Position numbers and translations under genes: made by a program
The notes under the pieces: generated by a model
The model's input: the letters and a program-made list of their open reading frames with translations, nothing else
What the model was told of the DNA's origin: nothing
Database searches by the model: none
In this document: positions 1 to 5,686 of the stretch, in pieces
Numbering within the stretch: the stretch's first letter is position 1
Layout: every line of letters starts with the position of its first letter
Source: an uncultured Clostridia bacterium
Lineage (GTDB): Bacteria; Bacillota; Clostridia; Christensenellales; CAG-138
Length of the DNA: 7,151 nt
Assembly (NCBI GenBank): GCA_937913075.1
Contig: CALEPU010000097.1
Coordinates: 1-7,151 of the forward strand
Reading direction: 5' to 3'

Positions 1-21
1 TACACGACGCTCTTCCGATCT
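1..21 (+). other. Illumina TruSeq read-1 adapter remnant (not genomic)
   Basis: These 21 bases match the 3' part of the standard Illumina TruSeq universal adapter, ending in GCTCTTCCGATCT. They are library sequence left on the contig. They stay in frame with the following gene and would translate as YTTLFRS, a common adapter-derived false N-terminus. Biological sequence starts at about position 22. Confidence 0.97.
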
Positions 22-513
22 CTCAAAAACCAGATCGAGCTTTACAAAAAATGGCGCGACGTGCTTCAATTCGGATCGTTCTATCGCATACGGTCCGGCA
101 ACACGCATGAGTGGGTCAGCGTTTCAAGCGACGGCAGGCGCGCAGTCGCCATGCTCATGAGGGAGAAAGCGCTGCCCAATACCCCGAACGAGATACTGCG
201 TCCCGCGGGGCTCGAGCCCGCGCTGCGATACCGTTTGAGCAGCATTGAGAGCAAGGTCGAGGTAAAGAGGTTCGGAAGCCTCGTCAACACGATAGCGCCC
301 TTCCACGTTAAGCAGGGTTCCCTTGTGCACAGGCTGATAAATCGCTTTATCAAGATGCCCGGTGACTCCGAGGAGCTTATTTCCTCCGGCTCTGCATTGA
401 TGGCGGGCGTCAAGCTGAAGCAGGCTTATATCGGCACGGGCTACGGCGATAATACGCGGCTTTATACCGATTTCGCATCAAGAATGTATTTTATCGAAGC
501 TCGGGAAAACTGA
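22..513 (+). CDS. GH36 alpha-galactosidase, C-terminal fragment (5' truncated)
   Basis: This is the last ~163 codons of a glycoside hydrolase family 36 alpha-galactosidase, which removes terminal alpha-1,6-galactose from melibiose, raffinose or stachyose. The frame is open from the adapter junction to TGA at 511-513. A GTG at 61 could be miscalled as a start, but homologous sequence already begins before it (LKNQIELYKKW, then LQFGSFYRIRS). Visible family features are the end of the catalytic barrel (FGSFYRI) and the C-terminal beta-sandwich: LRPAGLEPALRYRL, FGSLVNTIAPFHVKQGSLVHR, and the closing KLKQAYIGTGYGDNTRLYTDFASRMYFIE. The catalytic aspartates lie upstream and are missing, so activity cannot be judged. 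The pattern is that of Clostridial enzymes of roughly 700-750 residues, usually cytoplasmic. It converges with galK, which would use the released galactose. Symbols such as aga or rafA are used for this family, but I cannot choose between them from the fragment. Confidence 0.93.
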   Translation, partial: LKNQIELYKKWRDVLQFGSFYRIRSGNTHEWVSVSSDGRRAVAMLMREKALPNTPNEILRPAGLEPALRYRLSSIESKVEVKRFGSLVNTIAPFHVKQGSLVHRLINRFIKMPGDSEELISSGSALMAGVKLKQAYIGTGYGDNTRLYTDFASRMYFIEAREN

Positions 514-521
514 ATTTGACG

Positions 522-559
522 TAAAAAGGATCGCCCTCCGAGATACAGTGGGCGATCTT
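522..559 (-). terminator. Rho-independent terminator for galK (possibly weakly bidirectional)
   Basis: GATCGCCC at 529-536 pairs perfectly with GGGCGATC at 550-557. The stem can be extended by a G-U pair (528/558) and an A-T pair (527/559), around a 13-nt loop. Read on the minus strand, the stem is followed at once by a run of five T (plus-strand A 523-527), the classic arrangement, so it should stop transcripts leaving galK, whose stop codon is 21 bp away. Read on the plus strand, the T-run is missing (TTGGCG follows), so it would be a poorer terminator for the alpha-galactosidase. Confidence 0.75.
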
Positions 560-579
560 GGCGTGCTTGTGCCGTTTTA

Positions 580-1746
580 TTAATTTATCAGGCTTGCTCC
601 GTCGGCGGGAGAAATGCGGTAGAACTCCGCCTCTACTCCGGTCCCGGCAAGATATCCGCTGCCCACCCTTGCCGTAAACTCGTCAATGCCGTCTTTTTCT
701 ACTATGCTGACCATACAGCCGCCGAAGCCGCCGCCGGTCATTCTGGCGCCGAGAACGCCCGAGGTCTCCCAAGCGAGCTCCGTCAGTACGTCGAGCTCGA
801 AGCAGCTCACCTCATAATCGTCCCGCAGGGAAACATGAGAGCCGTTCATCAGCCTGCCGAATTCCTTTATATCGCCCGCTCGTAAAGCCTTGACGGCAGT
901 AAGCGTGCGCGCCTCCTCATAAACGGCGTGGCGCGCTCTTTTTAAGAGCACAGGATCGTTCAAAGCATCCTTGCTCGCCTCAAATATCTCAGGGCTGATA
1001 TGGCAAAGCGCATCGGCATGGGTTTTGGGTTCAAGCAGCTTTAACGCTGCCTCGCATTGCTGTCTGCGCAGATTATACTGCGAGCCCGCGAGCGAGTGTT
1101 TGCATTTGCTGTTGACTATTATTAGCTCCGCGGAGCCGAGCTCGAAGGGCACGTACTCATATTCAAGCGTTGCGGTGTTGAGGAAAAGCGCGTTATCGCG
1201 CCTGCCGGCGGCGCTCGCAAACTGATCCATTATGCCGCAGTTCACCCCGACGTACACGTTTTCCGCTCTTTGGCAGATGCGCGCAAGCTTTTTTACTTCG
1301 AGCGAAACGCCGTTGAGCCCGCATAACGCCAGCGCCGCCGCGACCTCGACCGCCGCGGAGGAGGAAAGCCCCGACCCTGCGGGAATATCGCCGACAAACA
1401 TGAGGTCTGCACCGTGACTTATGGCGCAGCCGGCGTCATTTAATGCGCGCAGCACGCCCATGGGGTAGAGAGCCCACGAGCTTCTTTGCGGCAGCTCGCC
1501 CTCTATATCAAAGCACAGAACGCCCTCATCCTTAAAGCCAAGCGAGGTAAGCCTTATCAAGCCGTCGTCCCTCTTTTTAGCGGCACAAAGCACGCCGAGG
1601 CTCAGCGCACACGGCAGCACGTGACCGCCGTTGTAGTCGGTATGCTCGCCTATGAGGTTGACCCGTCCCGGCGCAAAAGCGATAAGCTCCGGCGAAGCGC
1701 CGTAAGCTTCTTTAAAGCTGTTTGTTAAAAGCTCTTTGGATATCAT
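580..1746 (-). CDS. galK: Galactokinase GalK
   Basis: GalK phosphorylates alpha-D-galactose with ATP to galactose-1-phosphate, the first committed step of the cytoplasmic Leloir pathway. The 388-residue product has the normal family length. All GHMP-kinase signatures are present: the galactokinase motif GRVNLIGEHTDYNGG at 27-41, the glycine-rich ATP loop PAGSGLSSSAA at 122-132, NCGIMDQFASAAGR around 169-182, and motif 3 GARMTGGGFGG at 333-343. The expected catalytic residues are in place: Arg28, Asp174 (the base in MDQF), Glu34, His35 and Asp37. I chose the ATG at 1746 because GGAGG lies 7 nt upstream and a TATAAT box sits at 1777-1782. The frame is open back to an ATG at 1830, but that start would lie upstream of the promoter. 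The gene is monocistronic here, with a terminator after it and no galT or galE beside it. It converges with an alpha-galactosidase, a plausible source of its substrate. Confidence 0.97.
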   Translation of the reverse strand: MISKELLTNSFKEAYGASPELIAFAPGRVNLIGEHTDYNGGHVLPCALSLGVLCAAKKRDDGLIRLTSLGFKDEGVLCFDIEGELPQRSSWALYPMGVLRALNDAGCAISHGADLMFVGDIPAGSGLSSSAAVEVAAALALCGLNGVSLEVKKLARICQRAENVYVGVNCGIMDQFASAAGRRDNALFLNTATLEYEYVPFELGSAELIIVNSKCKHSLAGSQYNLRRQQCEAALKLLEPKTHADALCHISPEIFEASKDALNDPVLLKRARHAVYEEARTLTAVKALRAGDIKEFGRLMNGSHVSLRDDYEVSCFELDVLTELAWETSGVLGARMTGGGFGGCMVSIVEKDGIDEFTARVGSGYLAGTGVEAEFYRISPADGASLIN

Positions 1747-1753
1747 TTCGGGT

Positions 1754-1758
1754 CCTCC
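1754..1758 (-). promoter_or_regulatory. Ribosome binding site fixing the galK start
   Basis: On the minus strand GGAGG is followed by 7 nt and then the ATG at 1746. This Shine-Dalgarno match selects MISKELL as the N-terminus over the upstream in-frame ATG at 1830. Confidence 0.85.
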
Positions 1759-1776
1759 CGCAAATGCTTTTTCATT

Positions 1777-1805
1777 ATTATAATTCCGCGCGGCGGTATA
1801 TGCAA
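1777..1805 (-). promoter_or_regulatory. Predicted galK promoter
   Basis: On the minus strand there is a perfect -10 box TATAAT (1782-1777), preceded after 17 nt by TTGCAT (1805-1800), a weak -35 that matches only TTG of the consensus. Transcription would start near 1770 and give a leader of about 24 nt that contains the GGAGG. The spacer holds an 8-bp palindrome CCGCGCGG next to ATACCGCC. A weak -35 with a strong -10 would fit a regulated promoter, but that is inference. Confidence 0.6.
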
Positions 1806-1886
1806 CGCAGATTTTAAATGCGCCGTGCAAAAAGGTTTTCGCCGCCTGTTTAAAAATCCTGCGCGTTGTGGTACAATACCGCCTGT
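1792..1886. repeat. Repeated short motifs in the galK / DMT divergent promoter region
   Basis: ATACCGCC occurs on the minus strand at 1799-1792, just inside the galK -35, and on the plus strand at 1876-1883, at the end of the transporter -10. This makes a perfect 8-bp inverted pair. A direct repeat CCGCCTGT occurs at 1842-1849 and 1879-1886 and overlaps the second copy, bracketing the transporter promoter. The sites could be operators for one regulator acting on both genes. By a rough estimate a chance 8-mer match in ~170 bp on both strands is not rare (about 0.4 expected), so confidence is low. Confidence 0.3.
1849..1877 (+). promoter_or_regulatory. Predicted promoter of the DMT transporter gene
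   Basis: TTTAAA at 1849-1854 (four of six match the -35 consensus), a 17-nt spacer, then TACAAT at 1872-1877 (five of six). The -10 is preceded by TGG, which makes an extended -10 (TGGTACAAT). Transcription would start near 1884, about 30 nt before the ATG at 1915. The leader carries GGAGGG at 1905-1910, 4 nt before the start. Confidence 0.6.
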
Positions 1887-1914
1887 GCCGTTTTAGGCTT
1901 TATCGGAGGGCAAA

Positions 1915-2763
1915 ATGCTGTACCTTATAATTGCAATACTCGCAAGCTCGTCGGTCTCTATCTTGATGCGCTGGAGCGAGCGTCACGTTAAAAACAACTA
2001 CGCCATGTTCATGGCAAACTATTTTACCTGCGCGGTAACGGCTTTCTGCTTTGCCGCGCCCAAGCTCCCCCTTGGCGATACAAGCGGCCTGCCTTTTGCC
2101 GGTCTTCTCGGGCTCGTCGGCGGAGCGATATTCCTGCTCAATTTTGTTATATTGAAGAAGTGCATCGGCGCAAGCGGTGTAATGCTCTCATCCGTATTTA
2201 TGAAGCTTGGGGTCATAGTCCCCACTCTGATGGCAGTGCTCGTCTTTGGCGAAAGTCCGACGGCAATGCAGCTTATTGGGCTTGCCGCAGCCGTTGCGGC
2301 GATTCTGATAATCTACCTTGAACCCAAGGAGCAGAGGTCGCATGGCGCCGGTTCCGCTGCGCTGCTGCTCATAGCTTTGCTTGTAATAAGCGGCTTTGCC
2401 GAGTCGATGACCAATATTTACGACAAGACAGGTGTTGCGGAGCTTAAAGATTTCTTCCTGCTGTTCAACTTCTCCTCTGCGCTTTTGATAAGTGCGGCAA
2501 TAACCGCCTTCAAGCACGAGAGGATAGCGCCGCTTGATATTGTCTTCGGCGTTATGATCGGCATACCCAACTACTTCACCTCGCGCTGTCTGCTGTTGGC
2601 ACTCGGCAGTCTGCCCGCAGTGGTGACCTACCCCATCTACAACATCGGCGCGATAGTATTGATAAGCCTTGCCGGAATGCTGATATTCCGCGAGCGTCTC
2701 TCACGGCGCAAGCTCATCGGCATATTGCTGATACTTGCCGCGCTCGTTCTGCTCAATATCTGA
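1915..2763 (+). CDS. DMT superfamily (EamA-like) membrane transporter
   Basis: This 282-residue, highly hydrophobic protein has about ten predicted membrane helices, near residues 1-18, 30-48, 60-81, 88-111, 117-135, 147-165, 180-198, 207-228, 232-255 and 263-281. Two halves of five helices each are joined by the charged EPKEQRSHG loop at about 136-144. This is the duplicated EamA layout of drug/metabolite transporters. FMKLGVIVPTLMAVLVFGE at the end of the fourth helix, and its counterpart YPIYNIGAIVLISLAGMLIFRERLS near the end, are typical of the family's Clostridial members. It probably exports or imports a small metabolite through the cytoplasmic membrane, but the cargo cannot be read from sequence. 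The start is supported by GGAGGG 4 nt upstream and an extended -10 promoter. It is divergent from galK, and a shared regulator is possible but unproven. I see nothing that marks it as a galactose transporter. Confidence 0.85.
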   Translation: MLYLIIAILASSSVSILMRWSERHVKNNYAMFMANYFTCAVTAFCFAAPKLPLGDTSGLPFAGLLGLVGGAIFLLNFVILKKCIGASGVMLSSVFMKLGVIVPTLMAVLVFGESPTAMQLIGLAAAVAAILIIYLEPKEQRSHGAGSAALLLIALLVISGFAESMTNIYDKTGVAELKDFFLLFNFSSALLISAAITAFKHERIAPLDIVFGVMIGIPNYFTSRCLLLALGSLPAVVTYPIYNIGAIVLISLAGMLIFRERLSRRKLIGILLILAALVLLNI

Positions 2764-2789
2764 CAGCGCTGTAAAGGAATTTGCTTTTG

Positions 2790-2823
2790 ACGGCGGGTGA
2801 TATCAACCTGCCGCCCGTATTTT
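2790..2823 (+). terminator. Probable terminator hairpin between convergent genes
   Basis: GGCGG at 2792-2796 pairs with CCGCC at 2811-2815. The helix is extended outward by AC/GT (2790-2791 with 2817-2818, one bulged C) and inward by GT/AC across a 3-nt bulge, around loop GATATCA. It is followed on the plus strand by ATTTT (2819-2823), so it would end the DMT transcript. On the minus strand it is followed by TCAAAAGC with no T-run. The stop codon of the minus-strand gene (2805-2803) lies in the loop. The bulges and short T-tract make this a moderate call. Confidence 0.5.
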
Positions 2824-3153
2824 CCGCGATCTCAAATACAGCAGCAGGAAAATGCCGAAGACGAAGACTGCGCTCACGGCGATATTGACGTACATCTGCT
2901 CTCGGAAAAGGAGCATCAGCGCTATGAACGCCGCGCCGACAGTAAAGAGCAGCAGCACGCAAATCAGGAGATAACTGCTGCATTTTCCTATCGCAAGCGG
3001 AAGAAAAAGAATAAATGCCAAGGGCTTTGGCAGCGCGATATAGTCAGCTTCGTTATGCCTGCCGTCAGGAAGAACACAAATGCAATTCGCACCATAGCAA
3101 ATGATCCAAACGGCTATGAAGATCAGTATTGACTTTGAATCAACTGCTCCCAT
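2803..3153 (-). CDS. Small hypothetical membrane protein, three or four helices
   Basis: I do not recognise the family. The product is 116 residues. Hydrophobic segments lie at about 8-28, 62-83 and 88-107, and a shorter one at 44-56 (PLAFILFLPLAIG) could be a re-entrant or fourth helix. A polar stretch at 29-41 (PDGRHNEADYIAL) and a basic C-terminus (RSRKIRAAG) would set the topology, the latter probably cytoplasmic. There are four Cys (19, 24, 26 within the first helix, 58 and 65 further on), with no obvious metal motif. The ATG at 3153 is chosen because AAGGA lies 9 nt upstream and the start falls 19 nt after the ygiQ stop. The longer in-frame reading to 3276 runs backward through ygiQ and is polar and proline-rich, so I take it as artefact. 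The spacing implies co-transcription with tadA and ygiQ. Function is unknown. Confidence 0.7.
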   Translation of the reverse strand: MGAVDSKSILIFIAVWIICYGANCICVLPDGRHNEADYIALPKPLAFILFLPLAIGKCSSYLLICVLLLFTVGAAFIALMLLFREQMYVNIAVSAVFVFGIFLLLYLRSRKIRAAG

Positions 3154-3162
3154 CAAACCGCA

Positions 3163-3167
3163 TCCTT
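3163..3167 (-). promoter_or_regulatory. Ribosome binding site for the small membrane protein
   Basis: AAGGA on the minus strand, 9 nt before the ATG at 3153, inside the 19-nt gap after the ygiQ stop codon. It supports the shorter start over the open frame that runs back into ygiQ. Confidence 0.55.
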
Positions 3168-3172
3168 GCACG

Positions 3173-5119
3173 TTATTTCTTCCGGCTGCCCCTATTGGCG
3201 GTTCCTTCGGTCTTGGCTTTCGCGGGCGTTCGTCTATTCCCGTTCTTGGGCTTGGCTTTGCAGGACTCTTGCACATTCCCGCCAGGTCGCCTGTCGCCCG
3301 ACCGCGCCGGCATTCTTGCCTCGGGTCTCCTCGGCGGCAGGAGCTCAGGTATAAGCTCCTCGCGTCCCGCCTTATAAAGCGCCTTTATCACAAGACTGCG
3401 GTACTGCGGCATGAAATACTGCATGAGCGCCCGCTGCATCGCCTTCTCCTGAGGATCGCGAGGCACGTATACCGGCTGCATATCGCGCGGATCGAGTCCC
3501 GTGTAGAACATACAGGTCGAGAGCGTACCGGGCGTGGGATAAAAATCCTGCACCTGCTCAGGACGCTGCCCGCTCTTTTTGAGGTAGAGCGCAAGCTCGA
3601 TCGCGCTGTCAAGCGTGCTGCCGGGATGGCTCGACATAAAGTAAGGCACTATGAACTGCTGCTTGTCCTCCTGCTCGTTCACCTTTTTGTATTTTGCGCA
3701 AAAGCGGTCGTAGAGCTTTGCCGAGGGCTTACCCATGAGCCGCAGTACCTCCTCGGATACGTGCTCCGGCGCAACCTTTAATTGTCCGGAAACGTGATGC
3801 TTCACAAGGTCGTGTATAAAGCCGTCGTCCCTGTCGAACATCAGGTAATCGTATCTGATGCCGCTGCGCACGAACACTCGCTTAACACCCTCGACCTGCC
3901 GCAGCTTTTTCAAAAGCTCACGGAAATCAGTATGGCTCACGCGAACGTTTTGGCAGTGCTCATAGCCGAGACACTGGCGCTTTTTGCACACGCCCTTTGT
4001 GAGCTGCTTTGCACAGGCCGGAGCACGGAAATTCGCCGTAGGACCGCCTACGTCGTGTATGTAGCCCTTAAAGTCGGGATGCTTCGTCAAAAGCTCCGCC
4101 TCTCTAATAAGCGACTCGTGGCTGCGCGCCTGTATAACTCTGCCCTGATGGAACGTGAGAGCGCAGAACGAGCAAGCTCCGAAGCAGCCCCTTGTCGATA
4201 CAAGGCTGAAAAGCACCTCGTCTATCGCGGGTATATGCTCTTTGTAGGATGGGTGCGGCTGCCTCGTGTACGGCAGCTCGTAAACGTCGTCGAGCTCCTG
4301 AGTGGTGAGCGGCAGCGCAGGCGGGTTGGCGACGAGCCATTTATTGCCGTGCTTCTGCACGAGCCTTCTGCCCGTAAGTGCATCCTGCTCCTCATACTGG
4401 CGCATAAAAGCGCGGCAGTATGCCTTTTTATCGGAGGCGACAGCCTCAAAGCTTTCTATCTCGTCGCAGTCGTAAACGCTGTCAAGGCTTTCCGCCGCAT
4501 AGCAGGTGCCGGCGACGTAGGTGATATCGCTTATCGAGAGACCGGATGCAAGCGCGTCGGCTATTTCCACGGTCTGATGCTCGCCCATGCCGTAGGAGAT
4601 CAGATCTGCGCCGCTGTCGAAAAGTATGCTCCTGCGGACTTTGTTGTCCCAATAGTCGTAATGTGCAAAGCGCCGCAGGCTCGCCTCGATGCCCCCTATC
4701 ACGATTGGGACGCCGCCAAATGCCTCGCGCAGCTTTTGACAGTAGACTGTAACTGCGCGGTCGGGTCTTGCGCCGCGCTTGCCGCCCGGGGAGTAGGCGT
4801 CCTGCGACCTGGGCTTCTTCGCGCTGGTGTAGTGGTTCACCATCGAGTCCATATTGCCGGAGTTGACGAGAAAGGCATACCTTGGTCTGCCGAAACGCAT
4901 AAAGTCCGCAAGGCTCCCCGTTCGCGGCTGTGCTACAATGCCTACCGAATATCCTCTCGACTGCAATACTCTGCCTATTATGGCGCTGCAAAAAGAGGGG
5001 TGATCCACGTATGCATCGCCCGAAACTATAACAAAATCCGGAGTATCAACGCCGAAAACGGTATAAAGCTCCTCCGGCGTCATCGGCAGGGCTTGTCTGT
5101 ACTGAATCGGTTCCATCAT
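3173..5119 (-). CDS. ygiQ: YgiQ-family radical SAM protein
   Basis: This is a 648-residue member of the YgiQ (UPF0313) family of radical S-adenosylmethionine proteins, whose reaction is not established. The N-terminal family domain (about 1-290) has the typical FVIVSGDAYVDHPSF at 29-43, the RPRYAFLVNSGNMDSMVNHYT segment at 78-98 and IGGIEASLRRFAHYDYW at 141-157. The radical SAM core follows, with the 4Fe-4S motif CFGACSFC giving Cys312, Cys316 and Cys319. A second Cys group at 369, 378, 383 and 389, in the family-typical GGPTANFRAPAC context, could bind an auxiliary cluster (inference). The C-terminus from about 597 is a disordered, strongly basic tail (17 Arg/Lys against 4 Asp/Glu in 52 residues), common in this family and possibly nucleic-acid binding. 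The first ATG at 5119 is preferred: AAGGA lies 6 nt upstream and it overlaps the tadA stop as ATGA, so translation is probably coupled. A second ATG follows at once. Confidence 0.95.
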   Translation of the reverse strand: MMEPIQYRQALPMTPEELYTVFGVDTPDFVIVSGDAYVDHPSFCSAIIGRVLQSRGYSVGIVAQPRTGSLADFMRFGRPRYAFLVNSGNMDSMVNHYTSAKKPRSQDAYSPGGKRGARPDRAVTVYCQKLREAFGGVPIVIGGIEASLRRFAHYDYWDNKVRRSILFDSGADLISYGMGEHQTVEIADALASGLSISDITYVAGTCYAAESLDSVYDCDEIESFEAVASDKKAYCRAFMRQYEEQDALTGRRLVQKHGNKWLVANPPALPLTTQELDDVYELPYTRQPHPSYKEHIPAIDEVLFSLVSTRGCFGACSFCALTFHQGRVIQARSHESLIREAELLTKHPDFKGYIHDVGGPTANFRAPACAKQLTKGVCKKRQCLGYEHCQNVRVSHTDFRELLKKLRQVEGVKRVFVRSGIRYDYLMFDRDDGFIHDLVKHHVSGQLKVAPEHVSEEVLRLMGKPSAKLYDRFCAKYKKVNEQEDKQQFIVPYFMSSHPGSTLDSAIELALYLKKSGQRPEQVQDFYPTPGTLSTCMFYTGLDPRDMQPVYVPRDPQEKAMQRALMQYFMPQYRSLVIKALYKAGREELIPELLPPRRPEARMPARSGDRRPGGNVQESCKAKPKNGNRRTPAKAKTEGTANRGSRKK

Positions 5120-5562
5120 CTTTTGTCCTTAAAAAAGTCTTTTAACAGAGCGGCGCACACTTCATCCATAATGCCGCCTATCACGGGTATGACCCTGCCT
5201 GCCGCGCCGCTGCCGATATCGAATTTCGAGCCGAATGCGCCGCAGGTACTGTCGTAAGCCCCGAAAGCAACTGCGCCGATGCGCAAAAGAAGACAGGCTC
5301 CGGCGCACATTGGGCATGGCTCCATGGTGACGTACAGCACGCAGTCCGATAGCTCGCGGCAGCCTTTAAGCTCCGCCGCTTGCTTCAAGGCAAGCATCTC
5401 CGCGTGCGCCGTGGGATCGTGCAACGTCTCAACAAGGTTGTGCGCACGTGCTATTATTTCATCACCGCACACCACGACCGCGCCGACCGGCGTCTCATCC
5501 GCCTCTGCCGCCGCCTGAGCCTCGCAAAGCGCCGCCTCCATAAACCGCTTTTCTATAACCAA
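5116..5562 (-). CDS. tadA: tRNA-specific adenosine deaminase TadA
   Basis: TadA deaminates adenosine 34 of tRNA-Arg(ACG) to inosine so that one tRNA reads several arginine codons; it is normally essential. With a TTG start at 5562 the product has 148 residues, close to the ~150-165 of homologues. The cytidine/deoxycytidylate deaminase fold is complete: TPVGAVVV at 24-31, ARAHN at 38-42, the zinc/catalytic HAE at 53-55 (Glu55 the proton shuttle), and PCPMCAGA at 82-89 giving zinc ligands Cys83 and Cys86. The TTG is favoured because AAGGAG lies 9 nt upstream and the encoded N-terminus (VIEKRFMEAAL) aligns with known TadA starts. An in-frame ATG at 5586 (156 residues) falls almost on the predicted transcription start. 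The frame stays open upstream to 5853, but that part crosses the promoter and the divergent vanW-like gene. First gene of the tadA-ygiQ-membrane-protein unit. Confidence 0.95.
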   Translation of the reverse strand: MVIEKRFMEAALCEAQAAAEADETPVGAVVVCGDEIIARAHNLVETLHDPTAHAEMLALKQAAELKGCRELSDCVLYVTMEPCPMCAGACLLLRIGAVAFGAYDSTCGAFGSKFDIGSGAAGRVIPVIGGIMDEVCAALLKDFFKDKR

Positions 5563-5571
5563 GCCTCTGCG

Positions 5572-5577
5572 CTCCTT
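5572..5577 (-). promoter_or_regulatory. Ribosome binding site deciding the tadA TTG start
   Basis: AAGGAG on the minus strand, 9 nt before TTG at 5562. It lies downstream of the alternative ATG at 5586, which has only a weak AGGTG before it, and so argues for the TTG start. Confidence 0.55.
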
Positions 5578-5593
5578 TTTTATCATATCACCT

Positions 5594-5622
5594 ATTATAA
5601 CATAATCGGTCAAAAACAGTAT
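5594..5622 (-). promoter_or_regulatory. Predicted promoter of the tadA-ygiQ operon (extended -10)
   Basis: On the minus strand TGTTATAAT (5602-5594) is a perfect extended -10 element. At 17 nt upstream the hexamer is ATACTG (5622-5617), a poor -35, as is common for extended -10 promoters. Transcription would start near 5587. A TTGACC closer in is only 8 nt from TATAAT, too near to act as its -35. The divergent plus-strand gene has at best a weak promoter here (ATAACA 5597-5602, 17 nt, TATACA 5620-5625). Confidence 0.6.
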
Positions 5623-5675
5623 ACATATTTTGGCTTCGGCAAGAATAATTATATGGTTGAAGTTATTTTGTGTGC

Positions 5676-5681
5676 GGAGGG
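5676..5681 (+). promoter_or_regulatory. Ribosome binding site of the VanW-family gene
   Basis: GGAGGG, 5 nt before the ATG at 5687. It fixes the start just ahead of the basic-then-hydrophobic membrane anchor. Confidence 0.8.
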
Positions 5682-5686
5682 TCAAT

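Noticed and set aside
1747..1830. 28-residue N-terminal extension of GalK
   Set aside because: It would be translated from DNA upstream of and including the predicted promoter, while GGAGG and family alignment support the ATG at 1746.
3154..3276. 41-residue N-terminal extension of the small membrane protein
   Set aside because: It overlaps the end of ygiQ out of frame, and AAGGA precedes the internal ATG at 3153.
3101..3781. A 226-codon plus-strand frame antisense to the ygiQ C-terminus
   Set aside because: Arg/His/Leu-rich shadow of the basic YgiQ tail on the opposite strand; no domain recognised.
3782..5257. A 491-codon open reading frame on the plus strand, antisense to ygiQ and tadA
   Set aside because: It lies wholly opposite two clearly recognised genes, has no family-like motifs and no good ribosome binding site at its start. 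Long antisense frames are expected opposite coding DNA of this base composition.
5605..5616. TTGACC as the -35 of the tadA promoter
   Set aside because: It is only 8 nt from TATAAT; the 16-18 nt positions downstream of it hold no good -10.
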